DNA from: Corynebacterium choanae
GTDB lineage: Bacteria > Actinomycetota > Actinomycetes > Mycobacteriales > Mycobacteriaceae
Length of the DNA: 64,000 bases
Direction of reading: 5' to 3'
Assembly (NCBI RefSeq): GCF_003813965.1
Contig: NZ_CP033896.1
Coordinates: 1,798,001-1,862,000, forward strand
In this document: positions 8,998-19,871 of the stretch, piece by piece
Layout of the letters: the number at the start of each line of letters is the position of its first letter
Position numbering within the stretch: position 1 is the stretch's first letter
Notes under the pieces: generated by a model
What the model saw: only the letters and a program-made list of their open reading frames with translations
Told to the model about the DNA's origin: nothing
Database searches by the model: none
Program-made: the position numbers and the translations under genes

Positions 8998-10395
8998 GTG
9001 ACTGCTGAATCGTCGGCTTCCGCGACAAAAAACACCGAAGGAAAAAACACCGAAGGAATCTTTGCGGCACGCTATCGCAGGCTGACGTTTGGGCTGTATA
9101 TGGCCATTGTGGCCAGCGCCTTCGATCAGACGGCGATTACCGCGATTATGCCTACTATCGCCGCGGATTTTGGGGATGCTTCCCGGTTTGGGGCAGCCTT
9201 TGTGCTGCCGATGAGTTGTTCTGTTGTGGCGATGGTTGCCGCCGGGATGCTGTCGGATATGCGCGGCGCGGCGATAGTAGTGAAATTCGGCCTTGTAGTC
9301 TTGGGTCTTGGACTGGGTTTAAGTATTATCGCCTGGTCAATGCCCATATTTCTGCTTTCACGGGCGTTGCAAGGCTTCGGTATCGGATTGCTAATCGTCG
9401 CCGTGTATGCCGCTATTGCCCAGGCGTATCCGGTGCGGCTGCGAACTGCGGTGTTTGCCGGTTTTTCCGCCGCGTTTTTGGTGCCATCGCTAGTAGGACC
9501 GCTGTTTGCTGGCATTATTACCAGTATTTGGTCTTGGCATGCGGTGTTTGCGGTTACTGCTGGAATTGTTGGTGTGGCATTTATCTTCCTGCATCAGCCG
9601 CTGCGGGAGTTACCGACAGCGCAGCGCGGGTGGCCACGAGGTGCAAAACCGCAGCTTTTTGCCGGTTTAGTTATTGCAGTCACCCTTGCTGGCCTGTCGG
9701 CTGTTCCTGATCTTGAAACCTGGCAGGCGATCGGTGCCACAGTGGTTGGTGCGATTGTGGTGGGCTATGCGCTGCGGCCACTCGTTCCGGCCGGTTTTTA
9801 TCGCGGATCTACAGTGATTGCTCGGTTGGTTGCCACTCGCGGGGCTGCGGATATGCTCATTGCCGCCGAAATCTATTTGCCGTTGCTTCTGGCGCAACGC
9901 GACGGATACGGACCAACCCTCACCGGTGTCGGGTTGTCTGTTTCTGGGGTGACCTGGTTTTTAGGATCGACCCTGCAAGCCCGGCTGGCGGATCGCGTGT
10001 CGTTTACCAGGTCGTTGAACCTGCTGCAGCTGTCCCTCATCGTCGGTTTAACGATGATTGTTGGGGGTCTTGCGATGGGGCTTCATGCCGCGGTGTTGAT
10101 TAGCGGCTGGGGTGTGATGAGTTTAGGTATCGGGTTTGTCTATCCACGACTGTCCAGTATGCCGCTGGAATTGTGCGATCCGCGCGATACTGGGGCTACT
10201 GGTTCTGCACTGCAGGTCACCGGGCAAACCTCGATAGCTGTGATGACTGCCCTGTGTGCCATTGTGCTTTCACTGGGTCAAACGTTTGCGGTGCACTATG
10301 CCTTCATGCTGGTGTACGGATTATTTGTGGTAATTCCGCTGCCGCTCATTTGGCTTTTGTGGCGTAATCCACCAAAGCTGCACCAACCTGTATAA
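8998..10395 (+). CDS. MFS transporter (drug/multidrug efflux-like)
   Basis: 465 residues from a GTG at 8998. Hydrophobicity shows about 12-14 membrane segments from residue 30 to the end. Seen: an AFDQTAITAIMPTIAADFG segment in the first helix, as in the DHA2/EmrB-like families, and a degenerate loop 2-3 motif GMLSDMRGAAIVVKFG near residue 80. Substrate unknown; export of a toxic compound is a family-based guess. The N-terminus contains an in-frame duplication of KNTEG caused by a perfect 15-nt tandem repeat at 9027-9056. It stands alone on the plus strand. Confidence 0.85.
   Translation: MTAESSASATKNTEGKNTEGIFAARYRRLTFGLYMAIVASAFDQTAITAIMPTIAADFGDASRFGAAFVLPMSCSVVAMVAAGMLSDMRGAAIVVKFGLVVLGLGLGLSIIAWSMPIFLLSRALQGFGIGLLIVAVYAAIAQAYPVRLRTAVFAGFSAAFLVPSLVGPLFAGIITSIWSWHAVFAVTAGIVGVAFIFLHQPLRELPTAQRGWPRGAKPQLFAGLVIAVTLAGLSAVPDLETWQAIGATVVGAIVVGYALRPLVPAGFYRGSTVIARLVATRGAADMLIAAEIYLPLLLAQRDGYGPTLTGVGLSVSGVTWFLGSTLQARLADRVSFTRSLNLLQLSLIVGLTMIVGGLAMGLHAAVLISGWGVMSLGIGFVYPRLSSMPLELCDPRDTGATGSALQVTGQTSIAVMTALCAIVLSLGQTFAVHYAFMLVYGLFVVIPLPLIWLLWRNPPKLHQPV
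9027..9056 (+). repeat. Perfect 15-nt tandem repeat inside the MFS gene
   Basis: Two adjacent copies of a 15-nt unit starting with six A residues followed by CACCGAAGG, at 9027-9041 and 9042-9056. The repeat is in frame and adds five residues to the cytoplasmic N-terminus. Confidence 0.9.
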
Positions 10396-10853
10396 CTCAC
10401 GGTTGTATCCCTGTGCCAGGGTGGGGGATGGTGAAACGACTGTTGTCACGCGCCCGCCCGCGGCGGTGTTGGCTTGTGTGGCACAGTATCCCGGCTGTGT
10501 TTGGCAGATGATATGCGAACATCTTGTGGTCACCTGTGGTGTTTCGCAGGTATCACTGCACTAGTGCCCTTTGAGCAGTGGAAAGTCATCCTTGGTGGGT
10601 CATTGACTCCGGCGGTCACGGATTTTCTGCTACCAAGAACCCGACTAGCAAAACCATTTGCATCCTTGCACTAGCAGCGGCGCGCAGCGGTGAAGATGCA
10701 GTGCTGAACACTAGGCTGTTGTGCGGCTGCCAAGCCGATCTGATCAATGACAAAAAGCGGTGACTCCAAACTGCAGGGAGTCACCGCTTGTCGTGAGTTT
10801 ACGCCGTAAGAAAAGGGTGTTGTATTCTTTTCAGTTTTCCAGCGTAGCGATGA
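10396..10853. other. Intergenic region between convergent genes
   Basis: Gap between the MFS gene and the convergent membrane protein gene. Besides the terminator at 10755-10789 I see no gene or repeat. Confidence 0.6.
10755..10789 (-). terminator. Rho-independent terminator of the coiled-coil membrane protein gene
   Basis: Perfect 13-bp stem AAGCGGTGACTCC / GGAGTCACCGCTT with a 9-nt loop. On the minus strand the stem runs into a T tract (TTTTT), 65 bp after the stop codon of the gene. Confidence 0.88.
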
Positions 10854-11894
10854 TTAGGCGCGTGCCTGAACCTGTGGCTTGCGGCCAACACGGGCACCGG
10901 ATACACCACCGGCAACAGCGGCAGCCAGTGCCAGCAGCAGCCCGAAGAAGCCCCACAGGGAGTACTTCGCAGCAGCATCGGTAGCGTCATCGGTTGCCTG
11001 CAGGGCATCGTCGACGGCCTGTTCAGCCTGTACAGAAAGCTCATCGATCTGCTCGGAGGCGTTATCGAGACCCTGCTTGATTTCGCGAACTGACTTCTCA
11101 TAGGCGTCGGCCGCATTGTCAGCTGCCTGACGTGCCTCTTCCGGAGTCATGTCGGTGTTCTTCTGCAGGGAAGCAGCAACCGCGTCGCGGTCAACACTGT
11201 CGGCAAGATCGTTGGCACGATTCTGCAGTTTTTCACCAGTGTTCTTCAAGATCTCTTCAGCGTTTTGCGGATTGGTTGCCAGCTGCTTGGCGGCGTCAGC
11301 AACATCATCCTTGGCAGCATCAAGCTGATCCTGCAGGTAAGCAGGCTGCAGTTTCGGATCGTCGGTATCTTTCAGGATCTGCTTGACGTCAGCAGTAGCC
11401 TGATCGGTATCAATATTGCTCAAGCTGTCGGCAGCCTTATCGGTGCCAATGCTAATGAGATCGCCTGCGCCACCGGCAACAGTAGAAACACCCTTGCCAG
11501 CCACGTTCGCCACGGAACCGAGGATTGAACCAGCGGTGTTCACTGCGGCGACGGTACCCCAGGACAGGGCGACAACAAGTACCAGCACGCTAGTTGCCCA
11601 GGTGATGAACCCGTGTACGAAGCCAACCCGGCCGCTGGTGAGACCGGCTACGAAGCCGGCAATACCGAACGAGACGAGGAAGTTGATAATCGTCCAGATG
11701 ATGATGCCGATGCCGGCACCGTTGGTGACATCATCTGATGCCGGGCTTAACAAACCGAGCCCGATGGCATTGCCGATCAGCGACAAGGTGAGGAATACCG
11801 AGACAAAGCTCACCACACCGGCAAAGATCGCACCCCACGAGAGGTTTGCGCCAGCTTCTTCATCGCGCAGATAAGAATAAAATTTAGTTGCCAT
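10854..11894 (-). CDS. Membrane protein with coiled-coil domain (CAP-Gly-annotated family)
   Basis: 346 residues, function unknown. Three N-terminal membrane segments (about residues 18-50, 60-85, 93-115) with Gly-rich faces, then an acidic helical region, about residues 145-310, rich in Ala, Asp, Gln and Lys with heptad spacing, and a fourth membrane segment near residues 313-335 followed by a short basic tail. Proteins of this layout in Corynebacterium are often labelled CAP-Gly protein, but I see no GKNDG-type CAP-Gly core, so that name says little about function. The start has GAAAGGA ten bases upstream. It ends at a strong terminator, so it is probably a single-gene unit. Confidence 0.8.
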   Translation of the reverse strand: MATKFYSYLRDEEAGANLSWGAIFAGVVSFVSVFLTLSLIGNAIGLGLLSPASDDVTNGAGIGIIIWTIINFLVSFGIAGFVAGLTSGRVGFVHGFITWATSVLVLVVALSWGTVAAVNTAGSILGSVANVAGKGVSTVAGGAGDLISIGTDKAADSLSNIDTDQATADVKQILKDTDDPKLQPAYLQDQLDAAKDDVADAAKQLATNPQNAEEILKNTGEKLQNRANDLADSVDRDAVAASLQKNTDMTPEEARQAADNAADAYEKSVREIKQGLDNASEQIDELSVQAEQAVDDALQATDDATDAAAKYSLWGFFGLLLALAAAVAGGVSGARVGRKPQVQARA

Positions 11895-12380
11895 AAAAGC
11901 AGTCCTTTCTCAATGAACTAACCCTCAGCATGGGTGCAAGGGTCGTCACACACCACGCAAAGGGGGTATTCATGCTATCAATAGGGGGCAAACTATCGAA
12001 AAATATCGCTGCATTCTTAAGGTTTTTGTGGTTAATGTTGTGATCAATTCGCGAAAGTGAAAGATGTCACACAAGCATGGGGTTGTAGCAACCAACCCGC
12101 CATCCCCGCCCTAAAACCGAACCCCTCACCCCCACCCTGCCGAATGTGAAACGACCGCGTGCAACACTGTTGGCAATCCCCTATTGCCGAGGTTGGCGAC
12201 CGTTGCAAATCCAAAGTGCGCGGCTTCGCCCCTGGTGTAGTGCAGGTGTCACATTCGCAGCATCGATGAGACAACGGTGACGCCCCACACCATTTCCCAA
12301 AACAGCCTCTGGAAGTGACGAGACTGCGACAAACATTAGCTTCTAGGCCACTGCGTGGCGTCCACCGATCCACCGCATGG
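11895..12380. other. Intergenic region before the coiled-coil membrane gene
   Basis: About 0.5 kb between the start of the membrane protein gene and the end of cobQ. It presumably holds the promoter of the former. No ORF with family features and no repeat seen. Confidence 0.5.
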
Positions 12381-13844
12381 CTACGGGCGCGGATATTCGG
12401 TGATCATTGCGATTAGCGCATCAAGGTTCAATGCTGCTTCCAACGTGTCGGCGATAATATCAAGTTGGGCCTCACGGGCCGCAGCAAAACTCGTGTTATC
12501 AGCAACAATAAAGGAGTCCTGCTTTCCACAGCAGGCCGCAATGGTCGCTAAGAATGATCGCCGAAATTCGTCATCTTCGCACAGGCCGTGCAAATGGGTT
12601 CCAAAACTTGCCCCGGTAACCGCACCGTGGGTGCCAAAAGGCCACGGCGTTTCGGTGTTATTCACCTCCCGGCCATGATGGATCTCGTAGGCACCAGATT
12701 CATAGCGTTGCAGTATTTTTTCTTCGCCAAATTCGATATCACAGGCGAACACCCCAAGACCCTCGACAGCAGTAGCAACACCGGCCTCGACCGGATCGAT
12801 GATGCTACGGCACAGCATCTGAAAGCCGCCACAAATCCCTAACACTGGAAGCTGCTGCTCGGCGCGATAAACAATTGCTTCATCAAGTTTACGTTCCCGC
12901 AGCCAGCGAAGATCAGCCACTGTGGCTTTCGAACCAGGAAGCACCAACAGATCGGCTTGCCGGACACTTGCCGGATCATCAACCCACCGCACCCGCACCC
13001 CAGGTTCCACAGCAAGTGCTTCGACATCGGTGGCATTAGAGATCCGGGGCAGGCGAATTGCTGCAATATCGAGCATTGCTGAGCCAAGTGGCGGTAAACC
13101 AGGGCCGATCGTGTTGCCAAGTTGGGATTGCAGCGAATCCTCGGCGTCAATCCACAGCCCAGGAATATAGGGCACAACCCCCAGGGTGGGGATACTTAAG
13201 CGTTGCGTTAACGTATCAAGCCCCGGTTGCAGAATCGTTGCATCACCGCGAAATTTATTGACGATAAACCCGGCAATATGTGCAGCGTCAGCAGGATCAA
13301 CAATGGTGGCGGTGCCATAAAAATGGGCGAGCACCCCACCACGGTCAATATCGCCCACGAGCAGCACCGGCATGGCACCTGCGGCGTCGAGCAGGCCAAA
13401 GTTCGCCACATCGGTTTCCCGCAGATTAATCTCGGCAGGTGAGCCAGCCCCTTCCACAATGACCACATCGAAGCGGGCTTCCAGGTCACGCAGCGCTTGC
13501 CCGGCAAGCTGCCGCAGGTGGGATCGATGATGAATATAACTGCGGGCACTCACCTGACCGGCAGCGATGCCCTGCACCACAAGCTGACTTTGCCGGTCTG
13601 ATCCGGGTTTCAACAGGATCGGGTTGAATTCGACGGACGGTTCAAGCCCGCAGGCAGCAGCCTGCAATGCTTGCGCCCGGCCGATTTCGCCGCCGGCAGG
13701 GCACACCGCTGAGTTGTTGGACATGTTTTGTGCTTTAAACGGGGCAACCCGTATGCCCCGGCGGGTGAATGCCCGACACAAGCCGGCAACAATCACCGAT
13801 TTTCCCGCATCTGATGTTGTCCCTGCGACAAGAACTGCTGTCAT
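12381..13844 (-). CDS. cobQ: Cobyric acid synthase
   Basis: 487 residues, full length. Amidates the b, d, e and g carboxyls of adenosylcobyrinic a,c-diamide with glutamine and ATP. Seen: N-terminal P-loop-like GTTSDAGKS at residues 8-16, AQNMSNNS near residue 38, the GDIDRGGV segment at about 164, and the class I glutaminase-like domain with nucleophile Cys338 in GICGGFQ and His419 in GTHLHG. It lies 9 kb from cobO/cobB, so the late cobalamin genes are in two loci. Downstream of map by 39 bp and probably co-transcribed with it. Confidence 0.95.
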   Translation of the reverse strand: MTAVLVAGTTSDAGKSVIVAGLCRAFTRRGIRVAPFKAQNMSNNSAVCPAGGEIGRAQALQAAACGLEPSVEFNPILLKPGSDRQSQLVVQGIAAGQVSARSYIHHRSHLRQLAGQALRDLEARFDVVIVEGAGSPAEINLRETDVANFGLLDAAGAMPVLLVGDIDRGGVLAHFYGTATIVDPADAAHIAGFIVNKFRGDATILQPGLDTLTQRLSIPTLGVVPYIPGLWIDAEDSLQSQLGNTIGPGLPPLGSAMLDIAAIRLPRISNATDVEALAVEPGVRVRWVDDPASVRQADLLVLPGSKATVADLRWLRERKLDEAIVYRAEQQLPVLGICGGFQMLCRSIIDPVEAGVATAVEGLGVFACDIEFGEEKILQRYESGAYEIHHGREVNNTETPWPFGTHGAVTGASFGTHLHGLCEDDEFRRSFLATIAACCGKQDSFIVADNTSFAAAREAQLDIIADTLEAALNLDALIAMITEYPRP

Positions 13845-13883
13845 CGTCCATCTGCCTTGCTCAAAGTTGGTGCTGCTGCTGGC

Positions 13884-14789
13884 TTAGCCGGTGATGCGAC
13901 GATCATGGTCGAAGGTGTCGATTTCGGGATCTGCCAGGGTAAGGATTTCGTTTCCTGTTTCGGTGATCACAATGGTGTGTTCGAATTGGGCGGTGAATTG
14001 CCGATCGCTGTTTTGAATCGTCCAGCCATCATCCCATGTCTCATAGGCAAGATCACCAAGGTTAATCATCGGCTCAATGGTGAGGGTCATCCCGGGGGTG
14101 AGCACATCGCGATAGGCCATCGAATCATAATGGAGCACCACGAGACCATTGTGGAAGGTAGGGCCGACACCGTGCCCGGTGAAGTCGGTGACAACCTGAT
14201 AGCCGAAACGGTGCGCATAGCTTTCAATAACCCGGCCAATAACGTTGATTTCACGGCCTGGTTTGGCAGCTTTGATGCCGCGCAGCGTCGCTTTATGGGT
14301 TCGTTCGACCAGTAGCCGGTGTTCTTCGCTGACATCTCCGGCAAGGAATGTGCGATTGCAGTCACCGTGCACCCCACCGTGGAAGGCGGTCACATCGATG
14401 TTGACGATGTCGCCATCTTCGATAACTGTGGTGTCAGGGATGCCGTGGCACACAATTTCGTTGAGCGAGACACAACACGATTTCGGGAAACCCCGATAGC
14501 CCAACGTTGACGGGTAGGCGCCGTGGTCGCAAAGATATTCGTGCACAATCTGGTCAAGCGCATCAGTGGTTATCCCGGGTGCGACTGCTTTACCGGCAAT
14601 GGCCAGCGCATTAGCGGCTAACCGGCTGGCTTCCCGCATGGCGGCAATGGTTTCTGCGGACTGCACATAGGGTTCGCCGCACGCCTCTTGGACAGTGTCT
14701 TTCCACACATATTCCGGTCGAGTAATCGACTTCGGAACTTTCCGAATTGGGGTGGGTTTGCCAGGGGTGAGGGGCCGTGATGCAGACAT
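13884..14789 (-). CDS. map: Methionine aminopeptidase, type I
   Basis: 301 residues. Removes the initiator methionine from nascent proteins. The five metal ligands are visible: Asp132 and Asp143 ([17 protein letters not shown]), His206 (GHGVG), Glu239 (TIEPM) and Glu270 (QFEHT), plus His115 of the substrate pocket. The first about 40 residues, basic and Pro-rich ([16 protein letters not shown]), match the N-terminal extension of the longer actinobacterial MetAP type with an SH3-binding-like motif. Located between the penicillin-binding lipoprotein gene and cobQ. Confidence 0.95.
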   Translation of the reverse strand: MSASRPLTPGKPTPIRKVPKSITRPEYVWKDTVQEACGEPYVQSAETIAAMREASRLAANALAIAGKAVAPGITTDALDQIVHEYLCDHGAYPSTLGYRGFPKSCCVSLNEIVCHGIPDTTVIEDGDIVNIDVTAFHGGVHGDCNRTFLAGDVSEEHRLLVERTHKATLRGIKAAKPGREINVIGRVIESYAHRFGYQVVTDFTGHGVGPTFHNGLVVLHYDSMAYRDVLTPGMTLTIEPMINLGDLAYETWDDGWTIQNSDRQFTAQFEHTIVITETGNEILTLADPEIDTFDHDRRITG

Positions 14790-14989
14790 AACCGATGATT
14801 CTAGCTCATTGTTTGCCGCGGGTTCGCAGACCTAAATCACCGCCGCACGATCTTGGTACCCGCGTGCAACAACAGGTTTGAAGCAGCCATCCTGTAAGCC
14901 CTGGCTTCTCGTTATCTCAGGGGGCATTGCCCAGGGTGCTAGACCCCTGATCCGGGATTGCTTTCGCAACAGATTGTGACGAAACCTTA

Positions 14990-15010
14990 CCCGCCGCGGT
15001 AAGCGGCGGG
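14990..15010 (-). terminator. GC-rich hairpin after the penicillin-binding protein gene
   Basis: Perfect 8-bp stem CCCGCCGC / GCGGCGGG with a 5-nt loop, 36 bp downstream of the stop codon. No long T tract follows, so termination is a guess. Confidence 0.5.
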
Positions 15011-15045
15011 CATCGTCTGCCGCTGTTGTATTCCACGGTTTACTG

Positions 15046-16863
15046 CTATCCCAATCCTTGTTCGTCAAGGGCGCGAAGGAAATGGTCGGTGACAGCCACC
15101 GCCGATTCACTGCCGCCCCCGAGAACGATCAGTGTGGCGAAGGCGATATCGCCCCGATAGCCGGCAAACCAAGCATGCGAACCTCCCGCAATTTCAGCTT
15201 CCCCTGTTTTGCCGTAGACATCACCAGCAGCACGCATGCCGCGGGCAGTACCCTGCTGGGTAACGGCAAGCATCATCTGCTGCAGTTGGGCGATCGCTTC
15301 CGGGGCAGGGGCTGGTGGGGCCGGGTCGGTGGCGGAATGATCCCCGGCGATGAGATACGGTTCCGGGGTGGCACCGTGTGCGGCGGTTGCAGCAACTAAC
15401 GCCATCCCAAACGGGCTGGCAAGATCTTTGCCTTGACCAAATCCGGCTTCGGTACGATCAACGAGTTCCTCCCCTTCCGGTACTTGGCCGGTCACTGTGT
15501 CAAGCCCTTGAATGTGATAGTCACGACCCAGCCCGAATTGGGCTGCCACGCTTTTCAGCTCACCGGGGGCTAGGCGAGCAGAGATGTCGGCAAAGGTGGT
15601 GTTACACGATGAGGCAAACGCTCGCAGCAGCGGCACCGATCCAAGGGAAAACGCATTGTAGTTGGTGACAATGCGATGCCCAATGTCCATGGTTCCGGGG
15701 CACGGCACAATACTGCCAGGAGTGACGCCTTGTCGCTCCATACCTGCGGTGGCGGTGATGATCTTAAACGTCGATCCGGGTGGATATTGCCCCATGAGGG
15801 CAACAGGCCCATCTTCGTCGGCGCGGCCAGTTTGGGCGACAGCCAGGATTGCCCCGGTGGAAGGCCGGATCACCACCATCATGGTTTTCATTTCTTGCCG
15901 CAAATCAACTGCAGCTTGCGCCGCCTGCTGCATGCGCGGATCCAGGGAGATTGCAATGGCAGGCGCCGGTGAAGGATCGTTGCGGGTCAGGGTGTCGATC
16001 ACTGCACCATGTTCGTTAACACTGGCAACCAGCCACCCTCGCTCCCCTTCCACATCGGTGGCAACCGCCTGTTTCACCCGTCCAATAATTTCCGGGGCGA
16101 AGTTGGGATCGGTGGCCACAAGGTCAGCTTCTTCATTTACCACCACCCCTTGCACACCGGCTAAGGCTTGGGCAACCTGCTTGCCTGGTGCTTCCCCCAG
16201 CACCGCCACCGAATATGGCCCATTGACGGCTTTTGCCGCAATACTTAACTCCCGCGGATCAACCGGCGGTACAGCAGCATCCCCGTGGTTTGCTCGGGCT
16301 TGCTCAAATGCGGCTGCGATCTCTGCGGCTGCCAGCGCCGGATTGGGGGTGATCTGTGCATTAAGCAAAATCCGGTAGACCATGCCCGGGTTCAGCACCG
16401 CACGGCCATCGGCCGCAACAACGGAGGCACGTTTAGCCGGCAGTCCGCGCAGTTCAAGATGCTGCCCGGCACCGAGTTGGGGATGAACCACTGACGGTTT
16501 GATCCGCACCTGCCACTGTTTGGCAGTTTGGGTCATGAGTGCCTGCGTGTCATAGCTGAAGTGCCGATCACCGGGAAGAGCCCAGTCGATAGTAAACCGT
16601 GCAGTCACCTGCTGTCCTTCACCGGTGATATCCGCTAGCTGCATGGACAGCGACTCTGCCTGTAAGCCCTGAGCTGAGGCCTGAAATAGCGACTCGGTTG
16701 CTTGCGGATCATCGGTGAAAGCACCGGCGGCCGAAAAATCCTCAGCAGAAAGCGCCGCTGCAAAATCTTCGGCGACCGGATCGGGCTGCGGAGGTTTCGG
16801 TGTGCAGGCAACTCCCGCCACCAAACACAGCACCACCATCAGCGCGGAAACGACACGTTGCAT
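15046..16863 (-). CDS. Penicillin-binding transpeptidase lipoprotein (class B-like)
   Basis: 605 residues from the ATG at 16863; 15 further in-frame codons upstream lack signal character. Begins with a lipoprotein signal peptide ending in AGVAC (Cys20). An NTF2-like (MecA N-terminal-type) domain follows to about residue 140, then a dimerisation region and the transpeptidase domain. Active-site motifs: STFK (Ser364-Lys367), SCN (419-421) and KTG (552-554). It cross-links peptidoglycan outside the membrane. The pairing with map is conserved in corynebacteria. All catalytic motifs are intact, so an active DD-transpeptidase is likely; the exact PBP class cannot be named from sequence reading alone. 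Confidence 0.9.
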   Translation of the reverse strand: MQRVVSALMVVLCLVAGVACTPKPPQPDPVAEDFAAALSAEDFSAAGAFTDDPQATESLFQASAQGLQAESLSMQLADITGEGQQVTARFTIDWALPGDRHFSYDTQALMTQTAKQWQVRIKPSVVHPQLGAGQHLELRGLPAKRASVVAADGRAVLNPGMVYRILLNAQITPNPALAAAEIAAAFEQARANHGDAAVPPVDPRELSIAAKAVNGPYSVAVLGEAPGKQVAQALAGVQGVVVNEEADLVATDPNFAPEIIGRVKQAVATDVEGERGWLVASVNEHGAVIDTLTRNDPSPAPAIAISLDPRMQQAAQAAVDLRQEMKTMMVVIRPSTGAILAVAQTGRADEDGPVALMGQYPPGSTFKIITATAGMERQGVTPGSIVPCPGTMDIGHRIVTNYNAFSLGSVPLLRAFASSCNTTFADISARLAPGELKSVAAQFGLGRDYHIQGLDTVTGQVPEGEELVDRTEAGFGQGKDLASPFGMALVAATAAHGATPEPYLIAGDHSATDPAPPAPAPEAIAQLQQMMLAVTQQGTARGMRAAGDVYGKTGEAEIAGGSHAWFAGYRGDIAFATLIVLGGGSESAVAVTDHFLRALDEQGLG

Positions 16864-17205
16864 AACCGGCAACTGTACCGCCTGTATGCACCCAAGAGCG
16901 TTTCCCACTCCGCGGCAGACAAAGCGGGATCAGCCAAGGTACCTCACCGCACCTCGACCGATTCCCGTGCCTGCCCGGTTACCGAAGAAACACTGGCAAC
17001 GAAGTAACCCTGAAAAAGTAGTTCCCCTGAAAAAAAGTAACCCTGGTACATCAGTGCGTGAGACCAGGGAATCACCACAGTGTTGCAAACCCAACTTTTG
17101 CTGCTGTTGCTGATTGCCAACTGTCCGCAGTGGCGACACTGCGCACAAACGATCGCGGCCGCTGCGCACAGCACCTGGCTGCGCGCAGCGGCATGGGACA
17201 AGCTG
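16864..17205. other. Intergenic region between pbp and ispG
   Basis: Contains a short near-repeat (AGTAACCCTGAAAAAGTAG / AAAAAGTAACCCTGG, about 17005-17046). No gene recognised. Confidence 0.5.
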
Positions 17206-18378
17206 TTAGCGAGTCACTTTCACTTCCGGTGCACCGGTTGCTTCCACATCGCCCATCTCTTCGGCAAGCCGCATCGCTTCCTCAATGAGCGTTTCGACAA
17301 TCTTCGATTCCGGGACAGTTTTAATCACTTCACCCTTGACGAAGATTTGGCCTTTACCGTTGCCGGATGCCACACCCAGGTCGGCGTCACGTGCCTCACC
17401 AGGACCGTTCACCACACAACCCATCACCGCAACTCGCAGCGGCACTTCCATGCCTTCCAGCGCAGCAGTGACTTCTTCCGCGAGGGTGTAGACATCAACC
17501 TGAGCACGGCCACACGACGGGCAGGAAACAATCTCTAACTTGCGGGGACGCAGATTCATCGACTGCAGAATCATGTCGCCGACTTTGATTTCTTCCACCG
17601 GCGGAGCAGACAGCGAGACCCGGATCGTATCGCCAATACCCTCAGCCAACAGGGCACCAAATGCCACCGACGACTTGATTGTGCCTTGGAAGGCCGGACC
17701 TGCCTCAGTCACACCAAGGTGCAGCGGATAGTCGCAGGCTTCCGCCAGCTGACGATAGGCCTCCACCATGGTCACTGGATCATGGTGTTTCACCGAAATC
17801 TTGATGTCCCCAAAGCCGTGATCCTCAAACAAACTGGCTTCCCACAGCGCGGATTCGACCAGCGCCTCCGGAGTGGCTTTGCCATATTTGTCCATGATCC
17901 GCTGATCGAGCGAACCGGCGTTCACCCCGATACGGATCGGAATACCGGCGTCCCGGGCAGCGTGGGCAACTTCTTTGACGCGACCGTCGAATTCTTTAAT
18001 GTTGCCAGGATTCACCCGCACCGCGGCACAGCCGGCATCAATTGCAGCAAAAATATATTTCGGCTGGAAGTGAATATCAGCAATCACCGGAATCGGTGAT
18101 TTTTTCGCAATAATCGGCAACGCTTCCGCGTCGATCGGTTTCGGGCACGCCACCCGCACAATATCGCAGCCAGTAGCGGTCAGCTGCGCAATCTGCTGAA
18201 GGGTGGCGTTAATATCGTGGGTTTTCGTGGTGGTCATCGACTGCACCGAGATCGGGTGATCGCTGCCCACCCCCACTTTGCCAACCATAAAATTCCTGGT
18301 CTTGCGCCGGGGCGCCAACACCGGCGGCGGGGTGGGGGGCATTCCTAAACCAATGGGGGTGCTCACAGTGACTGTCAC
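17206..18378 (-). CDS. ispG: 4-hydroxy-3-methylbut-2-en-1-yl diphosphate synthase
   Basis: 390 residues from a GTG. [4Fe-4S] enzyme of the MEP pathway that converts MEcPP to HMBPP. The cluster ligands are all present: Cys286 and Cys289 in CPSCGR, Cys321 in GCVVNGPGE, with Glu328 as the fourth ligand. N-terminal TIM-barrel motifs [17 protein letters not shown] and RVNPGNI are clear. First of a minus-strand MEP/proteolysis cluster with rip1 and dxr upstream. Confidence 0.97.
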   Translation of the reverse strand: MTVTVSTPIGLGMPPTPPPVLAPRRKTRNFMVGKVGVGSDHPISVQSMTTTKTHDINATLQQIAQLTATGCDIVRVACPKPIDAEALPIIAKKSPIPVIADIHFQPKYIFAAIDAGCAAVRVNPGNIKEFDGRVKEVAHAARDAGIPIRIGVNAGSLDQRIMDKYGKATPEALVESALWEASLFEDHGFGDIKISVKHHDPVTMVEAYRQLAEACDYPLHLGVTEAGPAFQGTIKSSVAFGALLAEGIGDTIRVSLSAPPVEEIKVGDMILQSMNLRPRKLEIVSCPSCGRAQVDVYTLAEEVTAALEGMEVPLRVAVMGCVVNGPGEARDADLGVASGNGKGQIFVKGEVIKTVPESKIVETLIEEAMRLAEEMGDVEATGAPEVKVTR

Positions 18379-18653
18379 ACTTTCACGTTGAAAAAACTAG
18401 AAACCAATACTTTACAAAAATGAGAACAACGCTACGTGTCGCAACACGCACCGGCTGATGGATCTTCTTCCGGGATGCTTCCACCCTCTGCCAGCCCGCA
18501 GACGGCGAATGCTGATGGGGTTTACGGCGGATGATCACACCATGCGTCTTCAACCCTAGCGGGCGATGCACAATTTCGCCCATTACCGTACTTGCTGCCT
18601 TGGCAAATCACTTCGAGCAGTACTCATCGTCACTGCGGTGCGTGTCGAAACTG

Positions 18654-19871
18654 TTACAGCACGGATATGGGGTTGACAATGTCGGCAACAATAATGACCA
18701 CACCAACCACAACCAGTAGTGCTGAAACACCGACAATGATCGGCACGATCGGCCCGTAGTGCACCGGACCGAGTGGAGCTAACCCGCGCAGCCGACGAAT
18801 CCGGTCACGAATCACTTCGTAGCAGACAATAGCCACATGGCCGCCGTCGAGCGGTGGTACCGGAAGCACGTTAAATAATGCGAGGAAAAAGTTGAGCGAC
18901 GCGAGCATGAGCAAAAACGCGGACCAATGAGAACCTGCGGCAAGCTCCCCGCCGATCCGGGTCGCCCCAACGACCGACATCGGCGATTCCGCATCCCGGT
19001 CACCGCCAAAGACAGACTGCACCACTCCAGGTATTGCCAGCGGGAATTTCGCCAACCCGTACGCGGTTTGCTGCAGCATAAACCCGCTGAATTCTACAGC
19101 GGCGGGCACAGCCGACACGGCGGAATATTCCCGCCACACAGCAGGGGTCGTACCGCGCACCCCGATTGCACCGACGGTCGTCGGCACCAGTTCGCCTGCC
19201 TCGTTCGGCACCAGTCGGGTAACTGATTCCACCGGCACATCCAGCAACAGTTCACGGCCGTCACGCTCCACTGTCAACGTGGCAACCTGTGCGGGACGTT
19301 GCCGCAGCAGTGCAGCCACTTCACCAAAGGAACGTGTCGTTTCGCCGTCGACAGCGGCAATAATATCGCCCGGCAACACTCCTGCTGTGGCAGCAGGACC
19401 TGTCCCTGTGCAATCACTGAAACGCTCCGCATCATACTGCTGTTCCGGTACACAACTGGTGGACTCTACGACGGCTCGTACGTCGGCTTTCGGGTCAGGC
19501 AAGCCAGCACCGACAGCGACGACATAGAGCACTGTCACCCCGATGAGAATATTCATCGCGATACCACCCAGTAGTGTCGCGATGCGGCGCAGCGCTGATT
19601 TCCGCACCATCGCATACGGTGCTTCTTCTGGGGTGAGTTCATCCAGGGAAGTCATCCCGGCGATGTCGCAAAATCCACCAAACGGGAGTGCTTTGATGCC
19701 ATAGGTGGTGTGTCCGCGTTGCACACTCCACAGAGTGGGGCCGAAACCGATAAAGAATCGGCGCACCCGCATGCCGGACAGCCGCGCGATGAGATAATGC
19801 CCGAATTCGTGCAGTGCAATAGTCAGTGCAATACCGACTGCAAACAGCACAGCTCCTGTTGCAAAACCCAC
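18654..19871 (-). CDS. rip1: Site-2 intramembrane protease (Rip1/RseP family)
   Basis: 405 residues from a GTG at 19871, preceded by AGGAAGG; the frame is open for ten more codons to a GTG at 19901, and both are possible. M50 zinc metalloprotease in the cytoplasmic membrane. Seen: HEFGH in the first membrane helix (about residues 21-25), a PDZ domain in the middle (GVLPGDIIAAVDGE), and NVLPVPPLDGGH giving the third zinc ligand in the C-terminal helix. In mycobacteria and corynebacteria Rip1 cleaves anti-sigma factors. The order ispG-rip1-dxr is typical. Confidence 0.94.
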   Translation of the reverse strand: MGFATGAVLFAVGIALTIALHEFGHYLIARLSGMRVRRFFIGFGPTLWSVQRGHTTYGIKALPFGGFCDIAGMTSLDELTPEEAPYAMVRKSALRRIATLLGGIAMNILIGVTVLYVVAVGAGLPDPKADVRAVVESTSCVPEQQYDAERFSDCTGTGPAATAGVLPGDIIAAVDGETTRSFGEVAALLRQRPAQVATLTVERDGRELLLDVPVESVTRLVPNEAGELVPTTVGAIGVRGTTPAVWREYSAVSAVPAAVEFSGFMLQQTAYGLAKFPLAIPGVVQSVFGGDRDAESPMSVVGATRIGGELAAGSHWSAFLLMLASLNFFLALFNVLPVPPLDGGHVAIVCYEVIRDRIRRLRGLAPLGPVHYGPIVPIIVGVSALLVVVGVVIIVADIVNPISVL

